Of a stretch of DNA of 64,000 bases, positions 52,194 to 60,719 are shown in pieces; within the stretch, counting starts at the first letter, position 1; the number at the start of each line of letters is the position of its first letter. Below the pieces are notes generated by a model that worked only from the letters and a program-made list of their open reading frames with translations, had not been told where the DNA came from and ran no database searches. Origin of the DNA: an uncultured Clostridia bacterium. Its GTDB lineage: Bacteria > Bacillota > Clostridia > Saccharofermentanales > Saccharofermentanaceae. Location of the stretch: NCBI GenBank assembly GCA_947303185.1, contig CAMYXF010000001.1, positions 124,001 to 188,000 on the forward strand. The letters are read 5' to 3'. The position numbers were made by a program, and so were the translations under genes.

Positions 52194-53597
52194 ATGAACA
52201 GCCTGATTAACGATAATTTCCTGCTCGAAACAAACGCAGCACGCGAACTTTATAACGAATTTGCAAAAGATCTTCCGATCGTGGATTACCATTGCCACAT
52301 CGATGCAAAGGAAATTGCAGAAGATATTAATTTCAAGAACATCACAGAGCTCTGGCTCAAAGGCGACCACTATAAATGGCGTCTCATGAGAGCATCAGGC
52401 ATCGATGAAAAATACATCACGGGAGATGCTCCCGACAAAGAGAAATTCATGATGTGGGCGAAGGCCATCGAGTCTGCTTTCGGTAATCCTCTTTACCACT
52501 GGACATGCCTTGAACTGACAAGATATTTCGGCATAGAAGAACCGCTCACAACAGAAAACGCAGAAGAGATTTGGAACAAGACAAATGAGATGCTCCAGTC
52601 AGGTGAACTTTCAGCCAGAAAGATAATGGCAAGGTCAAAAGTTGAACTCATCTGCACTACTGACGATCCGTGCGATTCACTCATCTATCACGAGCAGATA
52701 AAAGACTCAGGTTTTGAATGCAAAGTTCTACCTGCTTTCCGTCCGGACAACATCGTCGATATCGAGAAAGAAAGTTTCAATTCTTACCTTGAAAAACTCG
52801 AAAACGTTTCAGGCAAAAAGATCAGCAATATGGCCGATCTGAAAGACGCATTAACATCAAGACTCGATCACTTCGAATCACACGGATGCAAGATCTCAGA
52901 TCACGGCATGGAGTTCATCTTATACAAAGAGAATTTAAGCGTAACATCTGACGATGTCCTCGCGAAAAAATTATCTTCATCAGATGCAAAATTATCTGAA
53001 GAAGAACTCACTGCATATAAGAGTGATTTAATGCTTTTCTTCGCACGCGAATATGCGAGGAGAGGATGGACAATGCAGCTTCATTTCGGATGCAAGCGCA
53101 ACGTAAATTCAGTAATGCTCAACAGCGCCGGAATCAACTGCGGATGCGATACGATCACCGGTTCATTTGACTTCGTAACTCCGCTTACGGGATTCATGGA
53201 CAGACTCAATTCAGAAGGACTTCTTCCGAAGATGATAATCTACTCTCTGAACCCTTCTGACAACACGGTAATCGACACGCTCTGCGGATGCTATAACGAC
53301 GGCAGTGTTCCCGGTAAAATCCAGCACGGCGCAGCATGGTGGTTCAACGATAATCTCATCGGAATGGAAGAACAGTTGAAGTCACTTTGCGCACAGAGTC
53401 CTCTTCCCTGCTTCGTCGGTATGCTCACGGATTCAAGATGCTTCCTGTCTTACACAAGACACGAATACTTCAGAAGAATATTCTGCAATTACTTGGGCAA
53501 TGCAATCGAGCGTAACCGCTTCCCTGATGACAAGAGAATTCTTAAAGAGATAATCGAGCGCGTCTGCTATAAGAACTCACTTGCTATGTTCGGTTAA
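52194..53597 (+). CDS. uxaC: Uronate isomerase (glucuronate/galacturonate isomerase)
   Basis: A 467-residue amidohydrolase-fold enzyme that converts D-glucuronate to D-fructuronate and D-galacturonate to D-tagaturonate. DLPIVDYHCHIDAKEIAEDI carries the metal-binding HxH. Other family stretches are ICTTDDPCDSL, LHFGCKRNVNS and KIQHGAAWWFNDNLIGME. The ATG at 52194 is preferred over the GTG at 52182, which lies in its GAGGTG ribosome-binding site. It is divergent from eda-kdgK and followed by a complex set of inverted repeats. Confidence 0.97.
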   Translation: MNSLINDNFLLETNAARELYNEFAKDLPIVDYHCHIDAKEIAEDINFKNITELWLKGDHYKWRLMRASGIDEKYITGDAPDKEKFMMWAKAIESAFGNPLYHWTCLELTRYFGIEEPLTTENAEEIWNKTNEMLQSGELSARKIMARSKVELICTTDDPCDSLIYHEQIKDSGFECKVLPAFRPDNIVDIEKESFNSYLEKLENVSGKKISNMADLKDALTSRLDHFESHGCKISDHGMEFILYKENLSVTSDDVLAKKLSSSDAKLSEEELTAYKSDLMLFFAREYARRGWTMQLHFGCKRNVNSVMLNSAGINCGCDTITGSFDFVTPLTGFMDRLNSEGLLPKMIIYSLNPSDNTVIDTLCGCYNDGSVPGKIQHGAAWWFNDNLIGMEEQLKSLCAQSPLPCFVGMLTDSRCFLSYTRHEYFRRIFCNYLGNAIERNRFPDDKRILKEIIERVCYKNSLAMFG

Positions 53598-53604
53598 TTC
53601 TTAT

Positions 53605-53758
53605 TTGAGGCTAAGCTTGAGGCTGTAACCTCAACTCCTGCCAAAAATCTTAATAACAACACAAAAACTTGAGGCTGAATATGAGGGTACACCCTCAAAT
53701 CCGGCCTCAAATTTTTCAAAAAAGATCCAATACTTTTTCGAGACAATCTCAAATTGTC
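53605..53758. repeat. Cluster of TTGAGGCT repeats and nested hairpins
   Basis: TTGAGGCT occurs at 53605, 53617 and 53669, and its inverse GGCCTCAA at 53703. One small hairpin is TTGAGG/CCTCAA near 53617-53632. A larger one pairs TTGAGGC (53669) with the GCCTCAA ending at 53710 and contains an inner TGAGGGT-AC-ACCCTCA stem, followed by ATTTTTC. Beyond it GACAAT/ATTGTC forms another stem. The outer hairpin may be the uxaC terminator. No ORF is seen in this interval. Confidence 0.7.
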
Positions 53759-53761
53759 GCA

Positions 53762-53796
53762 ATAAAAAGGGGCCGTCCCATTTCTGAGACAGCCCC
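53762..53796 (-). terminator. Terminator of the ABC-transporter operon
   Basis: GGGGCCGTCCCA (53769-53780) pairs with TGAGACAGCCCC (53785-53796) through ten canonical and two wobble pairs; on the minus strand TTTTTATT follows. Confidence 0.8.
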
Positions 53797-53832
53797 TAAG
53801 TTTAGTTTAAGTTAGCGAATAACTATTTGTTA

Positions 53833-55572
53833 TCAGCCCTTGTAGAGTTCGCCGTAGATATCAACGAGACCCTGTACGTTGAGGTCGTTGCAGGACTGAA
53901 CATAAGCGTCCCACTGAGCATCGATATCTTCCTGACCTGTTACGAACTTCAATGTCCAAGCATTTACGTTACTGATAAGAGGTGTAGCGATGAGATTGAT
54001 CTCTTCGTTCTGATCTGCTGTAGGAGCAACACCAGGAGCGAGCGGAGGTGTATCTCTGTCTGTGTAGTCACGGTTAACGTAATCTGCTACCGGAGGAATA
54101 AGGTTGTCAGACATTTCTGCAACTGTACCGCCGTACCAGAAGTTACCGCCTGCATAACCCCACTGGAGTCTGATGTCTGTCATTGAACCAGCTTCGTCAT
54201 TACCATAGCCGAGACCTGAGCAGCAGTAACCATCAACGAGCTGCTTGTTGCCGTCTGCATCTACTGTGTAGTGCTCGCCTTCAACGCCCCACTTTGTGAG
54301 CTCATAAGCTTCGTGAGAATAGAAGAGCCAGTCAACGAATCTGAGCATTTCGATGAAGCCGTCTTCGCCGAGTTCATCAAGAGCCTTCTGTGAGATCATA
54401 ACGCCGTTCTCAAGTCTTGCAGGATCAACTGTAGAGTTTCTTGTAGAACCGATAGGCATTGTGATTACGTAGTTTTCGAAATTGCCTGCACCGAGCTGAG
54501 CTGTCATGTTCTCTTCGTAGTTAGCCCACTGGCCCTGGTTGATTGACATGATAGCTGTCTTGCCGTTGTAGTACTGAGCTGTAGCTGTAGCGTCATCCTG
54601 TGTGAATGTTTCAGGATCGAGGATGCCTGCTTCTACGAAGCTGTTAGCTGTCTTAAGGAATTCCTTATAGTTGTCTGTCGTAGGTGAGAAGATGAACTTG
54701 TTCTGATCAAAGTCAAATCTCATACCGTTTCCGATGTTCCAACCAGCGTTGCACTCATATGTTGAAGCCATTACGCCCAAGAGGTTTCCGCCGCTGCCCT
54801 GACCGGATTCGTTTCCGCACCAGAGGTCAGACCAGATGTAATCTTCTTCAGAGCACATACCCTGCTCAACCATGTAAGCCTTAACCTTGATCAAAGCATC
54901 AAGGAGGTCAGCCCATGTCCAATCCTTCTGAAGTGCAACAACGTCAACACCTGCTGCATCCCAGATATCCTTTCTGATTACGAAAGAATAGTTGATGAGG
55001 TTAGCTTCTTTCATACCAGGGAGCTTATAGTACTTACCGTTAGCTCTTGTGATTGTCTGGATATCACCAGAGAGGTTGTAAGTATTATAGAAATCTGTGT
55101 AGTAAGGCATGTACTGAACGTAGTCGGAAATCGGAACGATAGCTCCGCCGTCTACGAATGCAGAATCATCATAGATCTTAGGAATGATGTAAGCTGCATT
55201 ACCGGCATTGATGTCCAATGTGATGTTGTCCATGTAGTCGCCGCTATCATAAGACTTGATGTCGAGAGTTACGTTTGTCAGCTCTTCGATCTTCTTGAAA
55301 ACACCCTCCGTCTTCCATGTGTCAACCATCGGATACCATGATGCATCACTGAAGAACATTGTGTATGTTACAGGCTCGTCAGCGTGGAATGTCTCTCCCA
55401 AACCGAATGTGTAACCAAGGTCTTCACCTGCATCTACAGTTGTTTCGATCTGACTCGGAATCGTTGTAGTCTCGGAAGACTCACCGGGGCCGCCTGAGCA
55501 AGCAGCTAAACTGGAAAGCATTGAAACTGCAAGACCGACAGATGCTACTTTTGCAAGTTTTGTTGTCTTCAT
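53833..55572 (-). CDS. Extracellular solute-binding lipoprotein (LplA/YtcQ-like, aldouronate type)
   Basis: A 579-residue binding protein of a carbohydrate ABC importer. A signal peptide ends in the lipobox LAAC at about residues 22-25, followed by a Ser/Gly/Thr-rich spacer. The mature protein is longer than classical sugar-binding proteins, as is usual for the LplA/YtcQ group that serves aldouronates and pectin fragments. It is the last gene of the operon after two permeases. Within a hexuronate cluster an acidic xylo- or pecto-oligosaccharide is the best guess for the ligand (inference). Confidence 0.92.
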   Translation of the reverse strand: MKTTKLAKVASVGLAVSMLSSLAACSGGPGESSETTTIPSQIETTVDAGEDLGYTFGLGETFHADEPVTYTMFFSDASWYPMVDTWKTEGVFKKIEELTNVTLDIKSYDSGDYMDNITLDINAGNAAYIIPKIYDDSAFVDGGAIVPISDYVQYMPYYTDFYNTYNLSGDIQTITRANGKYYKLPGMKEANLINYSFVIRKDIWDAAGVDVVALQKDWTWADLLDALIKVKAYMVEQGMCSEEDYIWSDLWCGNESGQGSGGNLLGVMASTYECNAGWNIGNGMRFDFDQNKFIFSPTTDNYKEFLKTANSFVEAGILDPETFTQDDATATAQYYNGKTAIMSINQGQWANYEENMTAQLGAGNFENYVITMPIGSTRNSTVDPARLENGVMISQKALDELGEDGFIEMLRFVDWLFYSHEAYELTKWGVEGEHYTVDADGNKQLVDGYCCSGLGYGNDEAGSMTDIRLQWGYAGGNFWYGGTVAEMSDNLIPPVADYVNRDYTDRDTPPLAPGVAPTADQNEEINLIATPLISNVNAWTLKFVTGQEDIDAQWDAYVQSCNDLNVQGLVDIYGELYKG

Positions 55573-55638
55573 AACTGTTTCCTTTCTTTTTGTTTCATTT
55601 TTCTATTGCCGTGGGTCTCCCCTATAGCACTAAATTGA

Positions 55639-56592
55639 TTACTCCTTTACGCCGCCGAGCATCATGCCCTGTACGTAATACTTCTGGATGAACGGATAGA
55701 TACAAATGATCGGAAGGACCGTGAGAACCATCGCGCATGACTTGATGTTTGCTGTCATGTTCTGCGCATCAGGATCGGATGAACCGGCACCTCTGATGAT
55801 CGTCTGGAGGAAGTATGCTACCGGCCACTTTACCTTGTCCTGCAAGTAGAGCTTTGCATTGAACCAGTTGTTCCAGTACATAACCGCATAGAACAAAGTC
55901 ATTGTTGCGATGATAGGTGTGGACAAAGGTCTGGCGATATACCAGAAAACGCCCCACTTGTTAAGACCATCGATCTCTCCTGCTTCTTCAAGATCTTTAG
56001 GAATGGTCATAAAGAACGATCTCATGAGGATTACATAGTAAGTGCTGATGAGCATCGGGAGAATGAATCCCCACATTGAGTTCTTGAGTCCGAGTCTTAA
56101 TACCAATACATAGTTTGCGATAAGTCCGCCGCCGAAATACATCGTGAAGATGATAAAAGGCGAAAGGATCTTATTAACTCTAAGATTCGGCTTAGATAAC
56201 GGATAAGCAAGAATCGATGAGAAGAAAAGTGACAATACGGTTCCGACTATGGTGTAGAAGATCGTATTCATGTAGTAAACGATAAACTCCGGAATTCTGA
56301 AATTCGGGAAAAGATCCGGCCAGGGAGCTATCGGGTTACGGGTAATTACATACTTATATGTATCGATGTTGAATCCTTCAGGGATCAATCCCGTATGACC
56401 GGCATAGATAGCCTGATCTGATGAGAAGGACTGAGATACGAGATAAAGGAAAGGATAAAGCGTAACAAATGAGATCAATATCATTATGATCGTATTCACA
56501 ATTGTGAAAGCTTTATATCCTGTAGATTCCTTGATCTGGTTCTTAGGATTATGTACGTGAATCGTACCCTTGGTATTATCAATAATGCTCAT
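55639..56592 (-). CDS. ABC transporter permease (YtcP/LplC-like)
   Basis: A 317-residue inner-membrane permease with six helices. The EAA loop that contacts the ATPase is at about EEAGEIDGLNKWGVFWYIARPLSTPIIATM, and the C-terminal YPFIQKYYVQGMMLGGVKE matches YtcP/LplC proteins. It pairs with the YteP-like permease encoded 12 bp upstream. No ATP-binding subunit is encoded in the operon; such systems normally borrow a shared MsmX/MsmK ATPase. Confidence 0.93.
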   Translation of the reverse strand: MSIIDNTKGTIHVHNPKNQIKESTGYKAFTIVNTIIMILISFVTLYPFLYLVSQSFSSDQAIYAGHTGLIPEGFNIDTYKYVITRNPIAPWPDLFPNFRIPEFIVYYMNTIFYTIVGTVLSLFFSSILAYPLSKPNLRVNKILSPFIIFTMYFGGGLIANYVLVLRLGLKNSMWGFILPMLISTYYVILMRSFFMTIPKDLEEAGEIDGLNKWGVFWYIARPLSTPIIATMTLFYAVMYWNNWFNAKLYLQDKVKWPVAYFLQTIIRGAGSSDPDAQNMTANIKSCAMVLTVLPIICIYPFIQKYYVQGMMLGGVKE

Positions 56593-56604
56593 GCTGTTCC
56601 CTCC

Positions 56605-57573
56605 TTACCAAAGACTCGTCTTTGCTACTTTGCGTGATACAAAGTTAGCGCATGTAAGAAGCACGAGATTTATCAAACCTTCGAAAAGACCAACCGCCGT
56701 TGCGAAGTTAATGCTTCCTGACTCGACACCCATACGGAAGACGTATGTTGAAACGATATCTGATGTCTCATATGTCATAGGGCTATAGAGGAGATATACC
56801 TTCTCGAATGCACCGCCTGAACCTACAAGGCCGCCGATATCAAGGATAAGGAGCGTAGCGATAGTAGGAAGGATGCAAGGGATGGTTACGTGGATTACCT
56901 GCTGGAAGTGTGAAGCGCCGTCAACCGTTGCAGCCTCATAGAGTGAGGGATTGATGCCGGACATTGCTGCGAGGTAAAGTATCGTACCCCAACCTAAGCT
57001 CTGCCATACACCTGATGTGACGAAGATCGTTCTGAACCATTCTGCAAGTGAGATGAAGCTTATCTTCTCGCCGCCGAGCTTGTAGATAAGATCATTGATA
57101 GGACCGTGTGTTGAAAGGAGCTCTTTTAACATACCGCAAACGATAACCATTGAGATGAAGTGCGGGAGATAAGAAACTGTCTGAACGAACTTCTTCCAAT
57201 GAAGGTTTTTGATCTCGTTTAAGAGCAACGCGAAAAGAAGAGTAAGCGGGAATCTGAAAAGCAGATACAGACCGTTCAAGATCAATGTATTTGAAAATGC
57301 CTGCCAGAAAGGCTTGGCTGTAATGAACTGCTTAAAGTACTTAAGAGTCAGAGGGCCCTGACCGAAAATGCTTCCGCCCGGATTGTACTTACGGAAAGCA
57401 AGGATATTACCGAACATCGGAATATATCTGAAGATGATGTAATAAATTACCGGGAGAAGAAACATGGCATAGAGCTGCCAATTGATTCTGATATCCTTAA
57501 CCAGTCTTTCACGAGTTGATATTTGTCTCGGTGACCACGCTATGATATTTGAAACGTCTTCTTTCTTAGCCAT
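56605..57573 (-). CDS. ABC transporter permease (YteP/LplB-like)
   Basis: A 322-residue permease with six helices. The N-terminal INWQLYAMFLLPVIYYIIFRYIPMFG and the EAA loop YEAATVDGASHFQQVIHVTIPCI are characteristic of YteP/LplB. First gene of the three-gene operon. The promoter with its associated dyad lies 90-140 bp upstream. Confidence 0.94.
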   Translation of the reverse strand: MAKKEDVSNIIAWSPRQISTRERLVKDIRINWQLYAMFLLPVIYYIIFRYIPMFGNILAFRKYNPGGSIFGQGPLTLKYFKQFITAKPFWQAFSNTLILNGLYLLFRFPLTLLFALLLNEIKNLHWKKFVQTVSYLPHFISMVIVCGMLKELLSTHGPINDLIYKLGGEKISFISLAEWFRTIFVTSGVWQSLGWGTILYLAAMSGINPSLYEAATVDGASHFQQVIHVTIPCILPTIATLLILDIGGLVGSGGAFEKVYLLYSPMTYETSDIVSTYVFRMGVESGSINFATAVGLFEGLINLVLLTCANFVSRKVAKTSLW

Positions 57574-57661
57574 TTTGTTTAACCTCTTAAGTGTCTAAGT
57601 TTAGTTAAATTCTAACTCGTCAAGCGTTCTTGTATACTTGCATGGAAGTTATCATGTAATG

Positions 57662-57710
57662 AGGTTATCACCATGTTTGTGATATGTCAATAGATTTCTA
57701 CCATTCTAGT
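57662..57710 (-). promoter_or_regulatory. ABC operon promoter with upstream candidate operator
   Basis: TTGACA (57685-57690) and TAACCT (57662-57667) on the minus strand are 17 bases apart. Seven bases upstream of the -35 is TCTACCATTCTAGT (57697-57710, plus-strand notation), identical to 59361-59374. Its half-site ACTAG recurs in the perfect palindrome at the uxuA promoter, so it may bind the same regulator. Confidence 0.6.
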
Positions 57711-57735
57711 GTGCGTTTTTGTGTAGTTCGAATAA

Positions 57736-57765
57736 TAAAAAATGCTGTCCCGAATAAAGACAGCA
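57736..57765 (-). terminator. Terminator of the esterase gene
   Basis: TGCTGTC (57743-57749) pairs with GACAGCA (57759-57765), followed on the minus strand by TTTTTTATTATT. It lies 30 bp after the esterase stop. Confidence 0.8.
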
Positions 57766-57794
57766 CTTCTTATAAAATAATTAATAGTATTTAC

Positions 57795-59312
57795 CTAAAA
57801 CTCCATTGAAGCTTTCGCTACGCCCGCACCTATTCCGCTCTTATTCTGCGGATGCAGTTCGTGTATCGGATCAGGTGCCGGACTAGCTACGACTTTGATA
57901 TTTTCTATGTAGGTCGGAGCGAGATCCTGAAGTTCCTGGATCTTCTTCCATCCGTCAGGAATATGCGTATCCTTCAATGGATTGATATAGTCAGCGATCC
58001 TTACCAATACAACAGGAATCTCTCCAAAGATCTCACGCATCTTCTTAAACGTAAGTATCATCTTCTTATCATAGCCTTCAGGGAAGTCAGCATTCGATTC
58101 GCCCTGGCACCACCATATCTGGGAAACACTTATATTCTTTAATGTGACCAGGCTGGCATAGTAAAGTGCCGAAGGAATATTCTGAGCCATCATGTTTGGC
58201 TTGAATTTCTCTGTGATCTTCTCCACTACCATCGTCCACTCGCCTGTGAGATCGATGTCTCCGGCTGAGGTCTCAAGACGGTACGGATGACCGGGAACAA
58301 AACCGCCGGCACCAAGCTCGATGATGAGTCTTGTCCAGATGACATTCTTTCCCTGCTTCAATATTGAACTGTCGAATCTGTATTTGCGCGGAGGATACTG
58401 GTACTCTGTCCTGCCGACCTCAACACCATTTACATAAGTAACGTCGGCATCGATGAGATCGCCGAGTCGTAAGAGGCACTCGCCTTCGATCTGCTTATCA
58501 AGATCGAATTCTTTTACGAACCATACGCTTCCGAAGAATTCATCTGCAATGATGCAGGGCATCTTGATCTTAACGCCTTCGGACAAAGCTTCTTCAATGG
58601 AGAAGTCTTTATCGATCGTATTCTCGCGCCATGCGACAGTCTTCTTATTGCCTTCATCGACGTAAGCCTTAAGAGCGCCTTTGCCCCTGAACGGTGCTAT
58701 CTGTTCTTCCTTGGTTCCGGTCTCGAAAAGATCTTCTTCGCACATCCATGATTCAATGTTCGAACCGCCCTGCGCACTTAAGATAAGTCCGATTGGAACG
58801 TTCTTTTCTTTAAATATTCTTTTCGCTGCATAAAAACCAATGGCACTTATCTCATACTTGCTTTTTCCTGAAGCTTTCACCCAATCATTTTCGGGAAGCT
58901 TACAGATCGATTCTTCTCCCTTAAGCGGGATCTCAAGGTCAGGCGTTAATCTGTATTGTCTTACGTATTCGAAATCTTCAGCTTCGATCTCTCCTTGGTT
59001 AAGATCGTAAGTTCTGATGACCGGCAGCTCCATGTTGGACTGGCCTGTAAGCATATATACGTCGCCGATGCAGACATCTTTGATCGTTAATGTTTCCGTT
59101 CCTTCTACTTTGAGTTCAGTATCGAAAACCGCATCCATCGGCGGGAATACAGCTTTGAAAGCGCCGCCTTCTACTTTTGCGGTAACGGAACTTCCTGCCA
59201 GAGTCACTACGACTTCTGAAGCTGACGTATCTGTACCTTCAATAATTATTTCTTTATTTCTTTGAAGAACAAGTCCGTTGGAATATATTCCTTTTAGCTT
59301 GGTATCACCCAT
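57795..59312 (-). CDS. Sialate O-acetylesterase-like (SASA) carbohydrate esterase
   Basis: A 505-residue SGNH-hydrolase-like protein. The catalytic Ser lies in YMLTGQSNMELPV (GQSNM), the oxyanion Asn/Gly in AQGGSNIESW and in WWCQGESNAD, and the C-terminal PDPIHELHPQNKSGIG supplies the Asp-His pair. A beta-sandwich insert (about 250-345: SVWFVKEFDLDKQIEGECLLRLGDL) resembles the galactose-binding-like jelly roll of this family. Such enzymes remove acetyl groups from sialic acid or acetylated xylan oligosaccharides; in this cluster deacetylation of imported xylo-uronides is likely (inference). No signal peptide, so cytosolic. I chose the ATG at 59312, with AGGTGA upstream. Confidence 0.85.
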   Translation of the reverse strand: MGDTKLKGIYSNGLVLQRNKEIIIEGTDTSASEVVVTLAGSSVTAKVEGGAFKAVFPPMDAVFDTELKVEGTETLTIKDVCIGDVYMLTGQSNMELPVIRTYDLNQGEIEAEDFEYVRQYRLTPDLEIPLKGEESICKLPENDWVKASGKSKYEISAIGFYAAKRIFKEKNVPIGLILSAQGGSNIESWMCEEDLFETGTKEEQIAPFRGKGALKAYVDEGNKKTVAWRENTIDKDFSIEEALSEGVKIKMPCIIADEFFGSVWFVKEFDLDKQIEGECLLRLGDLIDADVTYVNGVEVGRTEYQYPPRKYRFDSSILKQGKNVIWTRLIIELGAGGFVPGHPYRLETSAGDIDLTGEWTMVVEKITEKFKPNMMAQNIPSALYYASLVTLKNISVSQIWWCQGESNADFPEGYDKKMILTFKKMREIFGEIPVVLVRIADYINPLKDTHIPDGWKKIQELQDLAPTYIENIKVVASPAPDPIHELHPQNKSGIGAGVAKASMEF

Positions 59313-59335
59313 ATTTATCACCTGCCTTTGAGGTT

Positions 59336-59403
59336 ATTCTATATTTAAGGACGCTCTTTGTCTACCATTCTAGTTGACAAGTTGCGCTTTTTGCTTTTAT
59401 ACT
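59336..59403. promoter_or_regulatory. Divergent promoters of esterase and YesL genes around a shared operator
   Basis: Minus strand: TAGACA (59359-59364) and TAGAAT (59336-59341), 17 bases apart, for the esterase. Plus strand: TTGACA (59374-59379) and TATACT (59398-59403), 18 bases apart, for YesL. The sequence TCTACCATTCTAGT (59361-59374) overlaps both -35 elements, so a bound regulator would block both. It is identical to 57697-57710. Confidence 0.6.
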
Positions 59404-59423
59404 GACAACAAGGTACGCAGAAT

Positions 59424-60101
59424 ATGGCTAAGAAATCGTTAGACACTATCACGAACAGCTGGCTTTACAGGGCCTGTAAGGTAATTGGAGATGTAGTAAC
59501 CATCTCCGCCCTTTTTCTGCTGTTCTGTCTTCCTGTTGTTACGATAGGCGCATCCGTAACTGCTCTGTATTACACCGTCTATCGGAAATACTATAAGAAA
59601 AGCGACAGCATAAGTAAAGATTTCATGCACTCACTTAAAGATAATCTTAAGAACGGAATCATTGTTAATATGATTTATCTTATTTATAGTGCGATCGCAG
59701 GATTCAACATCTATTTCGCTTTTTTCGGATGGGGTGACATAAGACTTCCCGACTGGTACATGATCGTATCTCTCCTGCCCCTTCTTCCGCTCATCTTCAC
59801 GCTGCCTTTCGTGTATGCGCTGATGGCAAGGTTCGATAACGGCATTAAGGGAACTCTTAAAAACAGTTTCACTCTCTGCATGATCAATTTTCCGAAGTTC
59901 ATTCTTATCTGGTTTATAGTCATCATCGCGATCGCTATCTGCATCGGCTTCCCGCCTTCTGCACTTGTGATCCCTGTCGGTGCTGCTTATCTTTGCCAGA
60001 TGATCACGGAGAAGGCATTTACCAGAGCGATCGATGTCGAGAGTTCACGTGAAGAAGATCCTGCTGAAGACAAAGCAAGCGAGGCAATAGATAATGTCTG
60101 A
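59424..60101 (+). CDS. YesL-family (DUF624) membrane protein
   Basis: A 225-residue membrane protein with about five helices of the YesL/DUF624 family. The N-terminal GDVVTISALFLLFCLPVVTIGASVTALYYTV is the family signature. Members accompany LplA/YtcQ-type carbohydrate transporters and sometimes two-component systems, but their role is unknown. Its stop overlaps the start of the next gene by 8 bp. The context, opposite the esterase, places it in the hexuronate regulon. Confidence 0.87.
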   Translation: MAKKSLDTITNSWLYRACKVIGDVVTISALFLLFCLPVVTIGASVTALYYTVYRKYYKKSDSISKDFMHSLKDNLKNGIIVNMIYLIYSAIAGFNIYFAFFGWGDIRLPDWYMIVSLLPLLPLIFTLPFVYALMARFDNGIKGTLKNSFTLCMINFPKFILIWFIVIIAIAICIGFPPSALVIPVGAAYLCQMITEKAFTRAIDVESSREEDPAEDKASEAIDNV

Positions 60102-60477
60102 GTATCTTAATTATATACAGCTTATATCAGGTATCCTTTCAGCGGGTTTTGTTTTTGCGGGAATATTCATAAGCGCAAAGAAACTCAACCCTGAGAAGTA
60201 TGAGAAGATCCCTGTTAAAACAACCATCATATCAACAGCTTTAATTGTGATCGGTATTCTTTTATACACGTTAATGAAGACATGCACGAACATGACTATC
60301 GTAACCGAAGAACAATATGAACTCGGAACGCTTTATTATGCTTCTTTGGAAGAAGTCGTAAAGACCTTTGGATTCATTGTTTTCATTCCGGTCCTCTTCA
60401 GATTGTTCAAGCCAAAGTCCCAGAAAAGAGACCAGATCGAAGAAGATATTCCTGCTGAAACGGAAGAGAACAATTAA
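60094..60477 (+). CDS. Small hypothetical membrane protein
   Basis: A 127-residue protein with three hydrophobic segments (about 8-27, 44-61 and 90-105) and a charged, acidic C-terminal tail. I do not recognise a family. It overlaps the YesL gene by 8 bp and ends before a clear terminator, so it should work with YesL, perhaps as an accessory of the sugar-uptake system (inference). Confidence 0.75.
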   Translation: MSEYLNYIQLISGILSAGFVFAGIFISAKKLNPEKYEKIPVKTTIISTALIVIGILLYTLMKTCTNMTIVTEEQYELGTLYYASLEEVVKTFGFIVFIPVLFRLFKPKSQKRDQIEEDIPAETEENN

Positions 60478-60515
60478 CGTTTTTTGGCATTTCGAAAATG
60501 TAATGTTTAAAACAG

Positions 60516-60536
60516 GCCGCGCAATGCGGCTTTTTT
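60516..60536 (+). terminator. Terminator after the YesL operon
   Basis: GCCGC (60516-60520) pairs with GCGGC (60526-60530) around a five-base loop, followed by TTTTTT. A short but GC-rich stem. Confidence 0.75.
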
Positions 60537-60620
60537 CATAACTTCTCCCCTTTTTTACTGTATTTAGTAGGGTATTTCTAAACCTTTATTAGAGTTAAGA
60601 TTTTCACATATCATAATCTA

Positions 60621-60652
60621 TTGACACATGCTAATCCTACTAGTATACTAGT
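60621..60652 (+). promoter_or_regulatory. uxuA promoter with a perfect 14-bp palindromic operator over the -10
   Basis: TTGACA (60621-60626) and TATACT (60644-60649) are exactly 17 bases apart. The perfect palindrome ACTAGTATACTAGT (60639-60652) covers the -10, the position expected for a GntR-type repressor site. The same half-site ACTAG occurs in the esterase/YesL and ABC promoters. Confidence 0.8.
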
Positions 60653-60719
60653 GGACAGAATGAGGATTTAGTATTGTCTGCAAATCTTCTTAAATTCTTT
60701 TCGGGTGGTAATAGTGCAT

